From: Sphingopyxis sp. BE259
GTDB taxonomy: Bacteria > Pseudomonadota > Alphaproteobacteria > Sphingomonadales > Sphingomonadaceae
Assembly: GCF_031457495.1 (NCBI RefSeq)
Contig: NZ_JAVDWM010000001.1
Coordinates: forward strand, 1,290,001-1,354,000
DNA length: 64,000 nucleotides
Reading direction: 5' to 3'
Position numbers and translations under genes: made by a program. This document shows positions 1-8,738 of the stretch, piece by piece. Positions within the stretch are counted from its first letter, which is position 1; every line of letters begins with the position of its first letter. Below the pieces are notes generated by a model. That model saw only the letters and a list, made by a program, of their open reading frames with translations, searched no databases and was not told where the DNA came from.

Positions 1-465
1 TTCGGCGGGAGACTTGCCGCCCCACAGCACGAACTGGAACACCGGATAAAAGCGCTCGCATTCGTCGATCGCGCTTTCGATCAGCGTTTCGGTCATGTCG
101 AGCGCCAGCGAACCATCGCTGCCCAGCAGCATCCCGTGGCGGAACAATATCGTCCCGCTGTTCGACCACAGCTCGAAATGCCCCAGCCACAATTGTTCGT
201 TGATCAGCGCCAGCGCCTCATGCGCCACGGCGCGTTTTTCCTCGACGACGCGGATGTCGGGAAAGGCGAGCAGCTGGATGACGCCGTCGTCGGCGCGCCA
301 CACCGCGCGTAGTTCATAGGCGGTCCAGCTACCCTGCGCGGTCGCGACGATCTCGTCCTCGCCGACCATTTCGTGCGGCCAGTCGTGCGCGGCAAAATAG
401 GATGCCAGCATGTCCATCGGGGCGGCGTCCTGGCCGTCTTCGTCGTCGTAGATATCGTCGCTCAT
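1..465 (-). CDS. YbjN domain-containing protein (3' end beyond window)
   Basis: The minus-strand frame is open from the ATG at 465 to base 1, giving 155 codons without a stop, so the C-terminus lies outside the window. The N-terminus is acidic (MSDDIYDDEDGQD), followed by an alpha/beta segment with WPHEMVGEDEIVAT and VWRADDGVIQLLAFPD. Near residue 110 comes LWSNSGTILFRHGMLL, and then ECERFYPVFQFVLWGGKSP. This layout is typical of the YbjN family (bacterial sensory-transduction-regulator fold, related to type III chaperones) in sphingomonads. The molecular role in alphaproteobacteria is not established; soluble and cytoplasmic is the expected location. The gene is separated from the upstream UbiK gene by a large palindromic repeat, so it is probably transcribed on its own. 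Confidence 0.75.
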   Translation of the reverse strand, partial: MSDDIYDDEDGQDAAPMDMLASYFAAHDWPHEMVGEDEIVATAQGSWTAYELRAVWRADDGVIQLLAFPDIRVVEEKRAVAHEALALINEQLWLGHFELWSNSGTILFRHGMLLGSDGSLALDMTETLIESAIDECERFYPVFQFVLWGGKSPAE

Positions 466-520
466 CGGGGCGCTTTAGCGGGTGTTGTCCTGCGACGCGA
501 GTCATAGACCGCCCAAAACC

Positions 521-596
521 GTCGCCCCCGCGAAGGCGGGGGCCGCCATCGGCCTAGCTTAAGGTTGCCAGCGGCCCCCGCCTTCGCGGGGGCGAC
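521..596. repeat. Intergenic inverted repeat (REP-like), 26-bp perfect arms
   Basis: The arms at 521-546 and 571-596 are exact reverse complements, separated by a 24-bp spacer. Each arm itself contains a small hairpin (CCCCCGCGAAGGCGGGGG). The element fills the gap between the UbiK gene and the YbjN gene. It could form a very stable RNA hairpin on either strand. No T-run follows, so a role as terminator or processing site is inference. Confidence 0.9.
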
Positions 597-599
597 GTC

Positions 600-920
600 T
601 TACTTTGCCTTGGGCGCTGGCTTGGACTTGGGCGCAGCTGCCGCCTTCGGTGCCGCAGCCTTTGCCGTAGCAGCAGGCTTTGCCGCGCCTTCCAGCTTAT
701 CGAGCCGTGCCTTCAGCGCTTCGGTTTCAGCGCGCGCCGTCGCGGCCATTTGCTTTACCGCTTCGAATTCCTCGCGGCTGACGAAATCCATCCGGCCGAC
801 CCATTCCTTGGCGCGTTCGCGCATCGCGGCTTCGGCCTCACGGCCGGCGCCCGCGACGGTTCCGGCCACGCCGTTCACCATCTTGGCCAGATCGTCGAAA
901 AAGCGGTTCTCGCTCTGCAT
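600..920 (-). CDS. ubiK: UbiK-family accessory factor (BMFP/DUF526)
   Basis: A 106-residue protein with an N-terminal helix containing FFDDLAKMVNGVAG, then the conserved block MDFVSREEFEAVKQMA, a coiled coil with ETEALKARLDKLEG at about residues 66-79, and an Ala/Lys/Pro-rich tail. This is the layout of the BMFP/UbiK family, trimeric coiled-coil proteins. In Escherichia coli UbiK assists the aerobic ubiquinone biosynthesis complex, and in Brucella the relative was described as membrane-fusogenic. The size matches the family apart from the long AKP-rich tail. It lies just upstream of ybjN on the same strand, separated by the 26-bp-arm palindrome, and downstream of tspO. Family is confident; the ubiquinone role is transferred from homologues. 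Confidence 0.8.
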   Translation of the reverse strand: MQSENRFFDDLAKMVNGVAGTVAGAGREAEAAMRERAKEWVGRMDFVSREEFEAVKQMAATARAETEALKARLDKLEGAAKPAATAKAAAPKAAAAPKSKPAPKAK

Positions 921-954
921 CTTAACTTCCTTCGTCGGGAGACATCCCTTGCCG

Positions 955-1506
955 TCACCCTATCTGGGTGCTGGCGGCGGTGGGGACAAGGGTTTCAGCG
1001 TCGGGATTGCGCTGATCGATCTGGAAATTCAGGATCGATGCGAAGCTCAGCCAGACCATATAGGGCACGAGCAGCCACGCCGCCGCCTTGCGGATCGGGG
1101 CAAAGGCAAAGGTGGTCGCGATCGTCGTCAGCAGGATGAAGATGATCAGGTACAGCGCGCTGGTCACCTGATATTGACCGAAAAACAGCGGCGACCAGGC
1201 AAAATTGGCGATCAACTGGACAAAGAACAATGTCAGCGCCAGCCCGCGCCCCTTGGCGCCGCGCGCGTGCAGGATCATCGCCAGCGCCAGCCCGAGCATG
1301 ATGTAAAGGATCGGCCAGACCACCCCGAACACCCAGCCTGGCGGGGTAATCGCGGGCAGGTCGAGCGACGCGAACCAGCGATTGCCGTAACCGCTGTTCG
1401 ACAGCACCCCCATCAGGCTGCCGATCAGGACGATCGCGGGGACTGTCACCATCGCCCAGCGGAGATACGACATGCGAAGCTGGCCCGGTGTAGCGATCTC
1501 GGTCAT
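955..1506 (-). CDS. tspO: TspO/MBR family tryptophan-rich sensory protein
   Basis: A membrane protein of 183 residues with five hydrophobic segments. Family hallmarks are YGNRWFASLDLPAITPPGWVFGVVWPILY and NFAWSPLFF, the W/P-rich loops characteristic of TspO. TspO proteins bind porphyrins and cholesterol-like ligands in the outer or cytoplasmic membrane and affect tetrapyrrole-dependent regulation. The ATG at 1506 is chosen because AAAGGA lies 8 nt upstream; an in-frame ATG at 1512 would sit only 2 nt from it. Longer in-frame versions would run toward the tlyA end and lack family similarity. The C-terminal residues after about 165 (DAETLVPTAAS) are likely a disordered tail. Confidence 0.9.
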   Translation of the reverse strand: MTEIATPGQLRMSYLRWAMVTVPAIVLIGSLMGVLSNSGYGNRWFASLDLPAITPPGWVFGVVWPILYIMLGLALAMILHARGAKGRGLALTLFFVQLIANFAWSPLFFGQYQVTSALYLIIFILLTTIATTFAFAPIRKAAAWLLVPYMVWLSFASILNFQIDQRNPDAETLVPTAASTQIG

Positions 1507-1567
1507 GCACATGGTCCTTTGCGCGGGAATCGGCTGATGTCGGGTGTCGCGGCGGGCGGGGCTGGCG

Positions 1568-2308
1568 TCAAGCCGCTGCTTTGACCGCGGCAATCAGAAA
1601 TTCGACATTGCCCTCCGGCCCGGTGATCGGGCTTTCGACCGTTTCAACGACCGTCCAGCCATTCTGTTCCAGCCAGTCGCGCACATCGCCGCACACCCGG
1701 GCATGGACCGCGGCGTCGCGCACGACCCCTTTTTTGCCGACCTCGTGCCGTTCGGCCTCGAACTGCGGCTTGATCAGCGCGACGATGCGCGCGCCGGGTT
1801 TCGCGAAGGACATCGGCACCGGCAGCACTTTGGCCAGCGCGATGAAGCTGGCGTCGCACACGATCAGGTCGACGGGTTCGGGGATGTGCGCGGCGGTCAG
1901 GATGCGCGCGCTCGTCTGTTCGTGGACGACCACGCGGTCGTCCTGACGCAGCTTCCACGCCAGCTGGTTGGTCCCCGAATCGACCGCATAAACCTGCGCC
2001 GCGCCGCGGCTGAGCAGCACGTCGGTAAAGCCGCCCGTCGACGATCCGACATCGATCGCCACCGCGCCGGTCACATCCCAGCCGAGATGCGTCAGCGCAT
2101 GATCGAGCTTGATGCCGCCGCGCGACACCCATGGATGGTCGCGGCCCTTGACGCTGATGTCGGCATCGGCGGCGAGCTGCTGTCCCGCCTTGTCGACCTT
2201 GCGGTCGCCGATAAACGCCAGGCCAGCGAGGATCAGCGCCTGCGCGCGCGTCCGGCTTTCGGCGAGGCCACGATCGACGAGCAATTGGTCGGCGCGAACC
2301 TTGGCCAT
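1568..2308 (-). CDS. tlyA: TlyA family RNA 2'-O-methyltransferase
   Basis: A 246-residue protein: an S4 RNA-binding domain (about residues 4-60, RADQLLVDRGLAESRTRAQ) followed by an FtsJ-like Rossmann methyltransferase domain. The SAM-binding motif is DVGSSTGGFTDVLLSRGA and the catalytic region includes DLIVCDASFIAL and LIKPQFEAE. TlyA proteins methylate C1409 of 16S and C1920 of 23S rRNA in mycobacteria; some members were described as haemolysins. The ATG at 2308 overlaps the dsbD stop codon (TGATG), so the gene is probably translated in step with dsbD. The open frame extends upstream, but that part is out of register with the family and overlaps dsbD. Confidence 0.93.
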   Translation of the reverse strand: MAKVRADQLLVDRGLAESRTRAQALILAGLAFIGDRKVDKAGQQLAADADISVKGRDHPWVSRGGIKLDHALTHLGWDVTGAVAIDVGSSTGGFTDVLLSRGAAQVYAVDSGTNQLAWKLRQDDRVVVHEQTSARILTAAHIPEPVDLIVCDASFIALAKVLPVPMSFAKPGARIVALIKPQFEAERHEVGKKGVVRDAAVHARVCGDVRDWLEQNGWTVVETVESPITGPEGNVEFLIAAVKAAA

Positions 2309-4350
2309 CAGCGGCCCGCCTGTTCGACAAGTATCCCCGGCGTCAATATCTGCGGCAGAATTTCGGGCTTCGCCGCCCCTGGCGCGTACCACAGATACAG
2401 CGGCACGCTGTTGCGGCCATGTTCGGCCAGCGTGCGCGTGATCACCGGATCGCCGTTCGTCCAGTCGCCGACCAGTGTGACGACACCCGCCTTGTCGAAC
2501 GCCGCCTGCACCGCCTCGCGATTGATCGCCGCCGCCTCGTTCGCCTTGCACGACAGGCACCAGTCGGCGGTGAAATAGACGAACACCGGTTTACCGGTCG
2601 CGCGCGCCTTTGCGAGCGCATCGCCGGCAAAGGTCGCACCGCTCGCGGCTGTCGTGCGTTCGGCGTCGGCAACTTCCGCAACCGTTCCTGCCAGACTGCC
2701 GACGAACAGCACCCCCGCGGCGATCAGCAGCCACGACCGCCGGTCGCCGCGCTGCATCGCGCCATAATGGGTGAGCAGCACCAGTGCCATGGTGACCGCA
2801 ACGATCGGCCAGATCAGCTGCGATCCGCTGCCCAATTGCCGCCACAGCAGCCACGCCAGCGCGAGCGCGGTGAGCCCCATCGGCAGCGCCATCCATTTGC
2901 GAAAGCGGTCCATCCATGGCCCCGGCTTGGGCAGCCGGTTGCGCAGCGCCGGAACGAACCCGACCGCAAGGAAAGGCAGGGCGAGGCCGAACCCAAGACC
3001 GCCAAAGATCGGCAGCGCCGCCCAAATCGGCAGGACCAGCGTTGCGCCCAGCGCGGCTCCGAGCAGCGGGCCGCTGCACGGCGTCGCGACAAAGGCGGCC
3101 AGCGCCCCGGTCCAGAAACCGCCCGCCGCGCCCTCCTTGCCCGCCAGCGCCTGCCCGCCGCCGAACGACGGCAGGTCGTAGGCGCCGAGCAGGTTGAGCG
3201 TGATCGCGAGGGCAAGGATCAGCAGCGCGAGGACACTGACCGGATGCTGCAACTGAAACGCCCAGCCGACCTGCTCGCCCGCCGCGCGCAGCGCCAGCAA
3301 CGCGCCGCCCAGCAGCAGCGCGGTGACGATCGCCCCCGCGGTATAGGCCAGCGCCTCGACCTTTGCCGACCGCGCATCGCCGCCTGAGCGGGCGAGGCTC
3401 AGCGCCTTCAGGCTCAGGATCGGAAAGACGCAGGGCATCAGGTTGAGGATCAGCCCGCCCAGGATTGCCCCGCCCAGCGCGGTCCAGAACAGCCCCATGT
3501 CGGTAGCGTCGATCGCGCCCGCCGGTCCGGCGATCGTCTCGCCCGCGGCAGGCACTGTGCCGGGCGCGAACCGCACCGAGAGCCCGCGGCCCTCGCCCAG
3601 CTTGAGCAGCGCCGCCACCGGCCCAACTGCCTCGCCCTTGGCGCGCGTCTCTACGATGATGAAATCGCCGTTGCGGCTGAACGCTTGCGGCGCCGCATAA
3701 TCGACCAGATTTTGCGTCTCGGCGAACAGATAGGGCGCATCGAGCGCCGACCCGGCGGGCAGCGGGATCGCAAAGCGCACCTTGTCGCCGCGCCGCTCCC
3801 AAGTGCCGCCGCGGTCGAGCGGCTGCGGGATCAGCGCGCGCCAGCCGTCGAAGCGGGAGCGTGATGCGGCGGCAACGCTGCCGTCCGCCGCCTTCAGCGC
3901 CACCGAGACGACCGCCCGTTCGGGCACGCACACCTTGTCGGTGCAGGCGAGCCAGTTGGCGACCCCCGACAGCGTCAGGTCGGTGCCGGGCGCAACGCTC
4001 TTGTCGATGCGAACATCAGCGAGCAGCGCATAGGGGTGCTCATAGACATGGTTCATCATGCCGAACAGGACCAGCGGTTCGGGGACCGGATAACGGAAGG
4101 GCGCGACGGTGACGCCCTCGGGCGCATTCCATTCGATCGACAGCCCGAAACCGGCGTCGCCGCCGTTGATCCAATAGCCGTGCCAACCCGCGTCGGGGGC
4201 CATCGTCAGCGCCAGGGTGGTCGCGCCGCCGGGCGCGGGGGCAGCAGATTCGGCGACGAGTTTTGGCTGGATATGCGTCGATTGCGCCCTCGCCGGGCCC
4301 AGCGCGAGCAGCGCGAACGCCAGCAGCACCAGCACCGCGCGCCACAGCAT
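2308..4350 (-). CDS. dsbD: Protein-disulfide reductase, DsbD/ScsB family
   Basis: About 680 residues. A signal peptide (MLWRAVLVLLAFALLALG, cleavage near ARA|QS) precedes a periplasmic nDsbD-like immunoglobulin domain (to about residue 300). Then comes an eight-helix CcdA-like membrane domain with the paired cysteines NLMPCVFPILSLK and FVATPCSGPLLG, and a C-terminal thioredoxin-like domain with WCLSCK at about residues 597-602. The protein moves electrons from cytoplasmic thioredoxin through the membrane to periplasmic acceptors (DsbC/DsbG-like, cytochrome c maturation, or ScsC-type copper-tolerance partners). The start is uncertain: in-frame ATGs at 4380 and 4401 also exist and no candidate has a strong ribosome binding site; 4350 places the signal peptide at the N-terminus. 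The gene overlaps tlyA at its stop and is divergent from the phosphatase gene. Confidence 0.93.
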   Translation of the reverse strand: MLWRAVLVLLAFALLALGPARAQSTHIQPKLVAESAAPAPGGATTLALTMAPDAGWHGYWINGGDAGFGLSIEWNAPEGVTVAPFRYPVPEPLVLFGMMNHVYEHPYALLADVRIDKSVAPGTDLTLSGVANWLACTDKVCVPERAVVSVALKAADGSVAAASRSRFDGWRALIPQPLDRGGTWERRGDKVRFAIPLPAGSALDAPYLFAETQNLVDYAAPQAFSRNGDFIIVETRAKGEAVGPVAALLKLGEGRGLSVRFAPGTVPAAGETIAGPAGAIDATDMGLFWTALGGAILGGLILNLMPCVFPILSLKALSLARSGGDARSAKVEALAYTAGAIVTALLLGGALLALRAAGEQVGWAFQLQHPVSVLALLILALAITLNLLGAYDLPSFGGGQALAGKEGAAGGFWTGALAAFVATPCSGPLLGAALGATLVLPIWAALPIFGGLGFGLALPFLAVGFVPALRNRLPKPGPWMDRFRKWMALPMGLTALALAWLLWRQLGSGSQLIWPIVAVTMALVLLTHYGAMQRGDRRSWLLIAAGVLFVGSLAGTVAEVADAERTTAASGATFAGDALAKARATGKPVFVYFTADWCLSCKANEAAAINREAVQAAFDKAGVVTLVGDWTNGDPVITRTLAEHGRNSVPLYLWYAPGAAKPEILPQILTPGILVEQAGR

Positions 4351-4480
4351 TGTCACAAAAACGTCTTTGCCGCGATCCATGCCCGTTCCGCTGTCATCCA
4401 TCTCTCGAGGCTTGCCATATAGGCGGCTTTCGTCGAGAGGACAGCCCGCGCTGACACCCTGCATGACGGAGACGCCGCTC

Positions 4481-6160
4481 GTGACGCTGAAACACCTCAA
4501 AATAGCCGTGGCCGCGACCCTCTGCGTCGGCGGCGCCAGCACCGTTCTCGCGCAAAATTCGGCGCCGCCGCCGGTTCAGAAAGTGACCGCCGCGACGCCG
4601 CCGCCGAAGCTGATCGTGATGGTCGCGGTTGACCAGCTGTCGGCGGACCTGTTCGCCCAATATCGCGGCAAGTTCACCGGCGGGCTCGCCCGGTTGGCGT
4701 CGGGCATCGTCTTTCCTTCGGGCTATCAGGCGCATGGCGCGACCGAAACATGCCCCGGCCATGCGACGATCCTGACCGGCCGTCACCCCGGCCCCGCGGG
4801 TGTCGTCGCCAATAATTATTTCGATCTGGCGGTCGCGCGCGAAGACAAGCGCATCTATTGCGCCGAGGACGAAAGCGTTGCCGGGACCGCATCGGGCGGC
4901 GGCAAATATGCGCCGTCGGTGAACCATCTGCTGGTCCCGACGCTGGGCGATCTGATGAAGGCGCGCGATCCCGCGGCGCAGGTCGTGTCGGTTGCGGGTA
5001 AGGACCGCGCCGCGATCATGATGGGCGGACGGAACGCCGACGAGCTGCTGTGGCTCGCCCCCACCGGCCTCACCAGCTATCGCGGCACCACGCTGTCGCC
5101 GACCGCGACGCAGGCGGGCGCGGCAATCGCCGCCGCGATCGCGCAGCCGCGTCCCGCGATGATGCTCCCGGCGGATTGCGTAAACCACGACATCGCTATT
5201 CCGGTGAATGACAAGGGCGGCACCGTCGGCACCGGCCGCCTCGCCCGCGAAGGCGGCGATTTCCGCCGCTTTATGGCCTCACCCGAAGCTGACGGCGCGG
5301 TCCTCGCGACCGCCGCGGCGCTGCGCCAAGCGCGCCGGATGGGCGAGGGCAGCGGCACCGATCTGTTGATCGTCGGGCTGTCGGCGACCGACTATGTCGG
5401 CCATGGCGCGGGGACAGAGGGCAGCGAAATGTGCCTTCAGATGACGGGCCTCGACCGCGAACTCGGCGATTTCTTCGCGCGCCTCGACGCGACCGGTATC
5501 GATTACGCCGTCGCGCTGACCGCCGACCATGGCGGTCACGACATGCCCGAACGCAACCGCCAGAACGCCTGGCCGGCGGCGCAGCGCGTCGATCCGGCGC
5601 TTGCCCCCGACGTGCTGGGCAAAGCGGTCGCCGAAAAGCTCGGCCTGCCGCAGCCGTTGCTCTATGGCGACGGCCCGTTTGGCGACATGTATCTGTCGAA
5701 GGCGCTCACCGCCGCGCAGCGCAAGGCCGCGCTCGACGATATTTTGGCCCGGCTCCGCGCGCATCCGCAGATCGAGGCGGTAGTAACAGCCGATGAGCTG
5801 GCGCGCCGTCCGATATCGAAGCAGGCACCCGACACCTGGGATCTTCACGACAAGCTGCGCGCGTCCTTCCACCCCGATCGGTCGGGCGACTTCATCGTGG
5901 TGCTCAAGCCGCGCGTGACCCCGATTCCCGAATCGGGACTCGGCTATGTTGCGACGCACGGGTCGGTGTGGGATTATGACCGGCGCGTGCCGATGCTGTT
6001 CTGGCGCAAGGGGCTGGCGGGGTTTGAACAGCCCAATGCGGTAATGACGGTCGACATTCTGCCGACGCTGGCGTCGTTGATCGGGGTGCCGGTCGATGCG
6101 GCCAAAATCGACGGGCGCTGCCTCGACCTGTTGTCGGGGCCTGAAACGAGCTGCCGCTAG
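4481..6160 (+). CDS. PhoK-like alkaline phosphatase (type I phosphodiesterase/nucleotide pyrophosphatase superfamily)
   Basis: An exported phosphatase of about 559 residues. A signal peptide (LKHLKIAVAATLCVGGAS, cleavage near VLAQ) is followed by the alkaline phosphatase superfamily core: metal ligand in VMVAVDQLS, nucleophile motif ATETCPGHATILTG with the Thr at about residue 90, ALTADHGGHD for the second metal site, and ATHGSVWDYDRRVPMLFW carrying the late His. Use of Thr in a TETCPGH context matches PhoK of Sphingomonas, whose nucleophile is Thr89. It should hydrolyse phosphate monoesters in the periplasm or outside the cell. The GTG at 4481 has GGAGA 8 nt upstream; an ATG at 4463 is in frame but lacks such a site. 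Substrate range cannot be read from sequence. Confidence 0.88.
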   Translation: MTLKHLKIAVAATLCVGGASTVLAQNSAPPPVQKVTAATPPPKLIVMVAVDQLSADLFAQYRGKFTGGLARLASGIVFPSGYQAHGATETCPGHATILTGRHPGPAGVVANNYFDLAVAREDKRIYCAEDESVAGTASGGGKYAPSVNHLLVPTLGDLMKARDPAAQVVSVAGKDRAAIMMGGRNADELLWLAPTGLTSYRGTTLSPTATQAGAAIAAAIAQPRPAMMLPADCVNHDIAIPVNDKGGTVGTGRLAREGGDFRRFMASPEADGAVLATAAALRQARRMGEGSGTDLLIVGLSATDYVGHGAGTEGSEMCLQMTGLDRELGDFFARLDATGIDYAVALTADHGGHDMPERNRQNAWPAAQRVDPALAPDVLGKAVAEKLGLPQPLLYGDGPFGDMYLSKALTAAQRKAALDDILARLRAHPQIEAVVTADELARRPISKQAPDTWDLHDKLRASFHPDRSGDFIVVLKPRVTPIPESGLGYVATHGSVWDYDRRVPMLFWRKGLAGFEQPNAVMTVDILPTLASLIGVPVDAAKIDGRCLDLLSGPETSCR

Positions 6161-6178
6161 GATTTAAGAAACAGGATC

Positions 6179-7009
6179 ATGGTTCAAGATTTGAAGAGTT
6201 TTTCCCGCCGACTGCTGCTTGTCGGCTGCGGCAACATGGCGGGCGCGATGCTCGATCGCTGGCTGGCGGCCGGGCTCGACCGCGCCGATGTCGCGATCGT
6301 CGATCCGTTTGCAACGCCGCGGGGCGGCGTCGCCCAATATCCGTCGCTCGCCGAATGGAAAGCCGCGGGCGGCGGCGCCGACTGGATCATGCTGGGGATG
6401 AAGCCGCAGCAGCTGGGCGATGTCGCCGACATGCTCGCCCCGTTGGCGACCGGCGACGTGCATTTGCTGTCGATCCTTGCCGGCGTGTCGCTCGCCGATC
6501 TGGCGGCGCGCTTCCCCGATGCGGGGGCGCAGGTTCGCATCCTGCCCAACCTCGCTGCGCGCATCGGCGCCGGAGTGACCGCCGTCGCGACGCTGGGCGA
6601 CGCCGATAATCAGGCGATCCACGCGCTGCTCGACCCACTCGGACAGACGGTCACGCTCACCGACGATTCGACGATGGATTTGGTCACCGCCTTTACCGGC
6701 AGCGGTCCGGCCTTTGTGTTTCGCCTGATCGAATCCTACGCGGCGGCGGGCGAACGGCTCGGTCTGTCGGGCGAAGATGCGCTGGCCCTCGCCACCGCGA
6801 CCTTTGGCGGCGCGACGGCGCTGCTCGCCGACAGCGGCGAAAAACCCGGGGTGCTCACCGCGCAGGTGGCGAGCAAGGGCGGCACGACACAGGCCGGGCT
6901 CGACGTGCTCGACAGCGAGGGCCAGCTGGCCGCGCTGCTCACCAGCGTGTTGCGCGCCGCGCGCGACCGCGGCCGCGAACTCGCCGATCTGGCGCGGGGC
7001 GACGGCTAA
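6179..7009 (+). CDS. proC: Pyrroline-5-carboxylate reductase
   Basis: A 276-residue protein with the N-terminal NAD(P)-binding motif LLLVGCGNMAGAML and the C-terminal ProC signature region GSGPAFVFRLIESY ... ASKGGTTQAGLDVL. It catalyses the last step of proline synthesis, reduction of pyrroline-5-carboxylate with NAD(P)H, as a cytoplasmic oligomer. It follows the phosphatase by 18 bp with an AGGA ribosome binding site. Its last four bases overlap the stop of the convergent MarR gene. Length and motifs are normal for the family. Confidence 0.95.
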   Translation: MVQDLKSFSRRLLLVGCGNMAGAMLDRWLAAGLDRADVAIVDPFATPRGGVAQYPSLAEWKAAGGGADWIMLGMKPQQLGDVADMLAPLATGDVHLLSILAGVSLADLAARFPDAGAQVRILPNLAARIGAGVTAVATLGDADNQAIHALLDPLGQTVTLTDDSTMDLVTAFTGSGPAFVFRLIESYAAAGERLGLSGEDALALATATFGGATALLADSGEKPGVLTAQVASKGGTTQAGLDVLDSEGQLAALLTSVLRAARDRGRELADLARGDG

Positions 7010-7518
7010 ACCGGATCGCGCCCCAGCGCCGCGATGCGTTTTCGGTCGCGTACCGGAACCAGGGCTTCACTGACGTGCCAGAACCCGGTCACCGCCTGTT
7101 GCCCGGCATGGGTGTAGGCGCGGCTCATCGTGTCGCGGAGCAGCGTAAAGATCGCGGCTTCGATCGTCCGTCCGGCTTCGGTCAGGCGCAGCTCCTTTTG
7201 CCGCCGGTCGCGATTGCCCGGCCGCGTCGTCAGCAAGTCGCGCGCTTCCAGTTCTTTCACCACCCGCCCCAGCGATTGCTTGGTGATGCCCAGCAGCGCG
7301 AGCAGGTCCGAAATCGTCAACGCCGGTTGCCGCGCAATGAAATAAAGCGCGCGGTAATGCGCCCGCCCGATCTCCTGCTCGGCCAGCTGCGCGTCAATCG
7401 ACCGCCACAGCGATGCATGCGCGAAAAACAGAAATTCGATGCCGCGGCGCACTTCGTCTTCGCGCAAGAAAAGGGCAGACGCAGCGGGGACTTGTGAAAG
7501 AAAATTTTCCTCGGCCAT
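7006..7518 (-). CDS. MarR-family transcriptional regulator
   Basis: A 170-residue protein with a winged helix-turn-helix: LTISDLLALLGITKQSLGRV (recognition region, about residues 75-94) and the wing LTTRPGNRDRRQKELRLTEAG, whose D-R-R is the classical MarR wing motif. MarR proteins bind palindromic operators as dimers and usually respond to small phenolic or oxidising ligands. It is divergent from ilvE across 78 bp, so autoregulation or control of ilvE is possible but unproven. The ATG at 7518 gives the family-length protein; the frame stays open antisense through ilvE, but that extension has no family similarity. Confidence 0.9.
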   Translation of the reverse strand: MAEENFLSQVPAASALFLREDEVRRGIEFLFFAHASLWRSIDAQLAEQEIGRAHYRALYFIARQPALTISDLLALLGITKQSLGRVVKELEARDLLTTRPGNRDRRQKELRLTEAGRTIEAAIFTLLRDTMSRAYTHAGQQAVTGFWHVSEALVPVRDRKRIAALGRDPV

Positions 7519-7596
7519 GGTCACTACCGTTGCGCGCCGCGCCGGTCTTTGGCAAGAGGCGCGCACCATAGACCCGCTGATCATAGGTGTTTTCGC

Positions 7597-8682
7597 ATGT
7601 CCGCTCCCGCATTTACCCATTTGCCGCACCCCAATCGCGTGGCGGACGATGTGCGCGCGGCGGCGATTGCCGATCCGGCGTTCGGGCGCGTCTTTACCGA
7701 CCATATGGTGTCGATCCGCTATACCGAGGGGCAGGGTTGGCACGACGCACAGGTCATGCCTCGCGGCCCGCTGACGCTGGATCCCGCGACTGCGGTGCTG
7801 CATTATGCACAGGAAATCTTTGAGGGGCTGAAGGCCTATCGGCTCGACGACGGGTCGATGGCGCTGTTTCGGGTCGAGGCCAATGCGGCGCGCTTCAACG
7901 CCAGCGCGCGCCGCATGGCGATGGCCGAAATGCCCGAGGAGTTGTTCATCGCCGCGGTCAAGGCAGCCGTCGCCGCCGATGCGGCCTGGTTCCCGCCGGT
8001 CGATGGCGGCGCGCTCTATCTGCGTCCCTTCATGTTCGCCAGCGAGGTGTTTCTGGGGGTCAAGCCGGCGGCGGAATATCAATTCCTCGTCATCACCTCG
8101 CCGGTCGGAAATTATTTCAAATCGGGCGCCCCGGCGATATCGCTGTGGGTGTCGGAAGATTACACCCGCGCCGCGCCCGGCGGCACCGGCGCCGCCAAAT
8201 GCGGCGGCAACTATGCCTCCAGCCTGATCGCGCAGCGCGAGGCGATCGCCAAGGGGCACGACCAGGTCGTGTTCCTCGATGCCGCCGAGCATCGCTGGAT
8301 CGAGGAACTGGGCGGCATGAACATGTTTTTCGTGATGGGCGATGGCAGCATCGTCACCCCGCCGCTGACCGGCACGATCCTGCCGGGCATCACCCGCGAC
8401 GCGATCATCACGCTGGCACGCGATGCCGGGTTGACGGTGCGCGAAGAACCCTATGCGATCGATCAGTGGCAGGCCGATGCGGAAAGCGGTAGGCTGACCG
8501 AGAGCTTTGCCTGCGGCACCGCCGCAGTCGTGACCCCGGTCGGCAAGGTGACGCGCGGCGACACCAGTTTCACCATCGGCGCAGGCGGCCCCGGACAGGT
8601 CACCGGGATGCTCAAGGACAAACTCGTCGACATCCAGCGCGGCCGCGCCGCCGATCCGCATGGCTGGGTCACGCGCCTCTAA
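7597..8682 (+). CDS. ilvE: Branched-chain amino acid aminotransferase
   Basis: A 361-residue class IV PLP-dependent aminotransferase. Motifs include HYAQEIFEGLKAYR near residue 70, YLRPFMFASE, the catalytic Lys in AAKCGGNYASSL, and WIEELGGMNMFFV with LTGTILPGITRDAI. It transfers the amino group between glutamate and the 2-oxo acids of valine, leucine and isoleucine. The size and the EELGGMN signature fit the eukaryotic-like (BCAT type II) form common in alphaproteobacteria. The ATG at 7597 was chosen to give MSAPAFTHLPHP; longer frames overlap the divergent MarR gene. Confidence 0.95.
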   Translation: MSAPAFTHLPHPNRVADDVRAAAIADPAFGRVFTDHMVSIRYTEGQGWHDAQVMPRGPLTLDPATAVLHYAQEIFEGLKAYRLDDGSMALFRVEANAARFNASARRMAMAEMPEELFIAAVKAAVAADAAWFPPVDGGALYLRPFMFASEVFLGVKPAAEYQFLVITSPVGNYFKSGAPAISLWVSEDYTRAAPGGTGAAKCGGNYASSLIAQREAIAKGHDQVVFLDAAEHRWIEELGGMNMFFVMGDGSIVTPPLTGTILPGITRDAIITLARDAGLTVREEPYAIDQWQADAESGRLTESFACGTAAVVTPVGKVTRGDTSFTIGAGGPGQVTGMLKDKLVDIQRGRAADPHGWVTRL

Positions 8683-8690
8683 GGGCTGCC

Positions 8691-8718
8691 TTGCCAACCT
8701 AAGCCGAAGCGTTATAGA
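8691..8718 (+). promoter_or_regulatory. Putative sigma-70 promoter of the tRNA-Gln gene
   Basis: TTGCCA at 8691-8696 and TATAGA at 8713-8718 are separated by 16 bp and lie 20 bp before the first base of the tRNA. Match and position are good; no transcript evidence is available. Confidence 0.55.
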
Positions 8719-8738
8719 GCGCGCTCGCACCGGCCCGT

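Noticed and set aside
1544..2578. Long plus-strand frame over the tlyA gene
   Set aside because: Antisense shadow; tlyA on the minus strand has the S4 and FtsJ motifs and the coupled start.
4381..4480. Possible Pho box in front of the PhoK-like phosphatase
   Set aside because: Single CTGTCAT-like half sites occur, but no two are spaced by 11 bp (the closest pair on the minus strand is 12 bp apart).
7006..8730. A long minus-strand frame spanning the MarR gene and the whole of ilvE
   Set aside because: Only the first-described 170 residues match MarR; the rest is antisense to ilvE, has no family features and arises from GC-rich codon structure.
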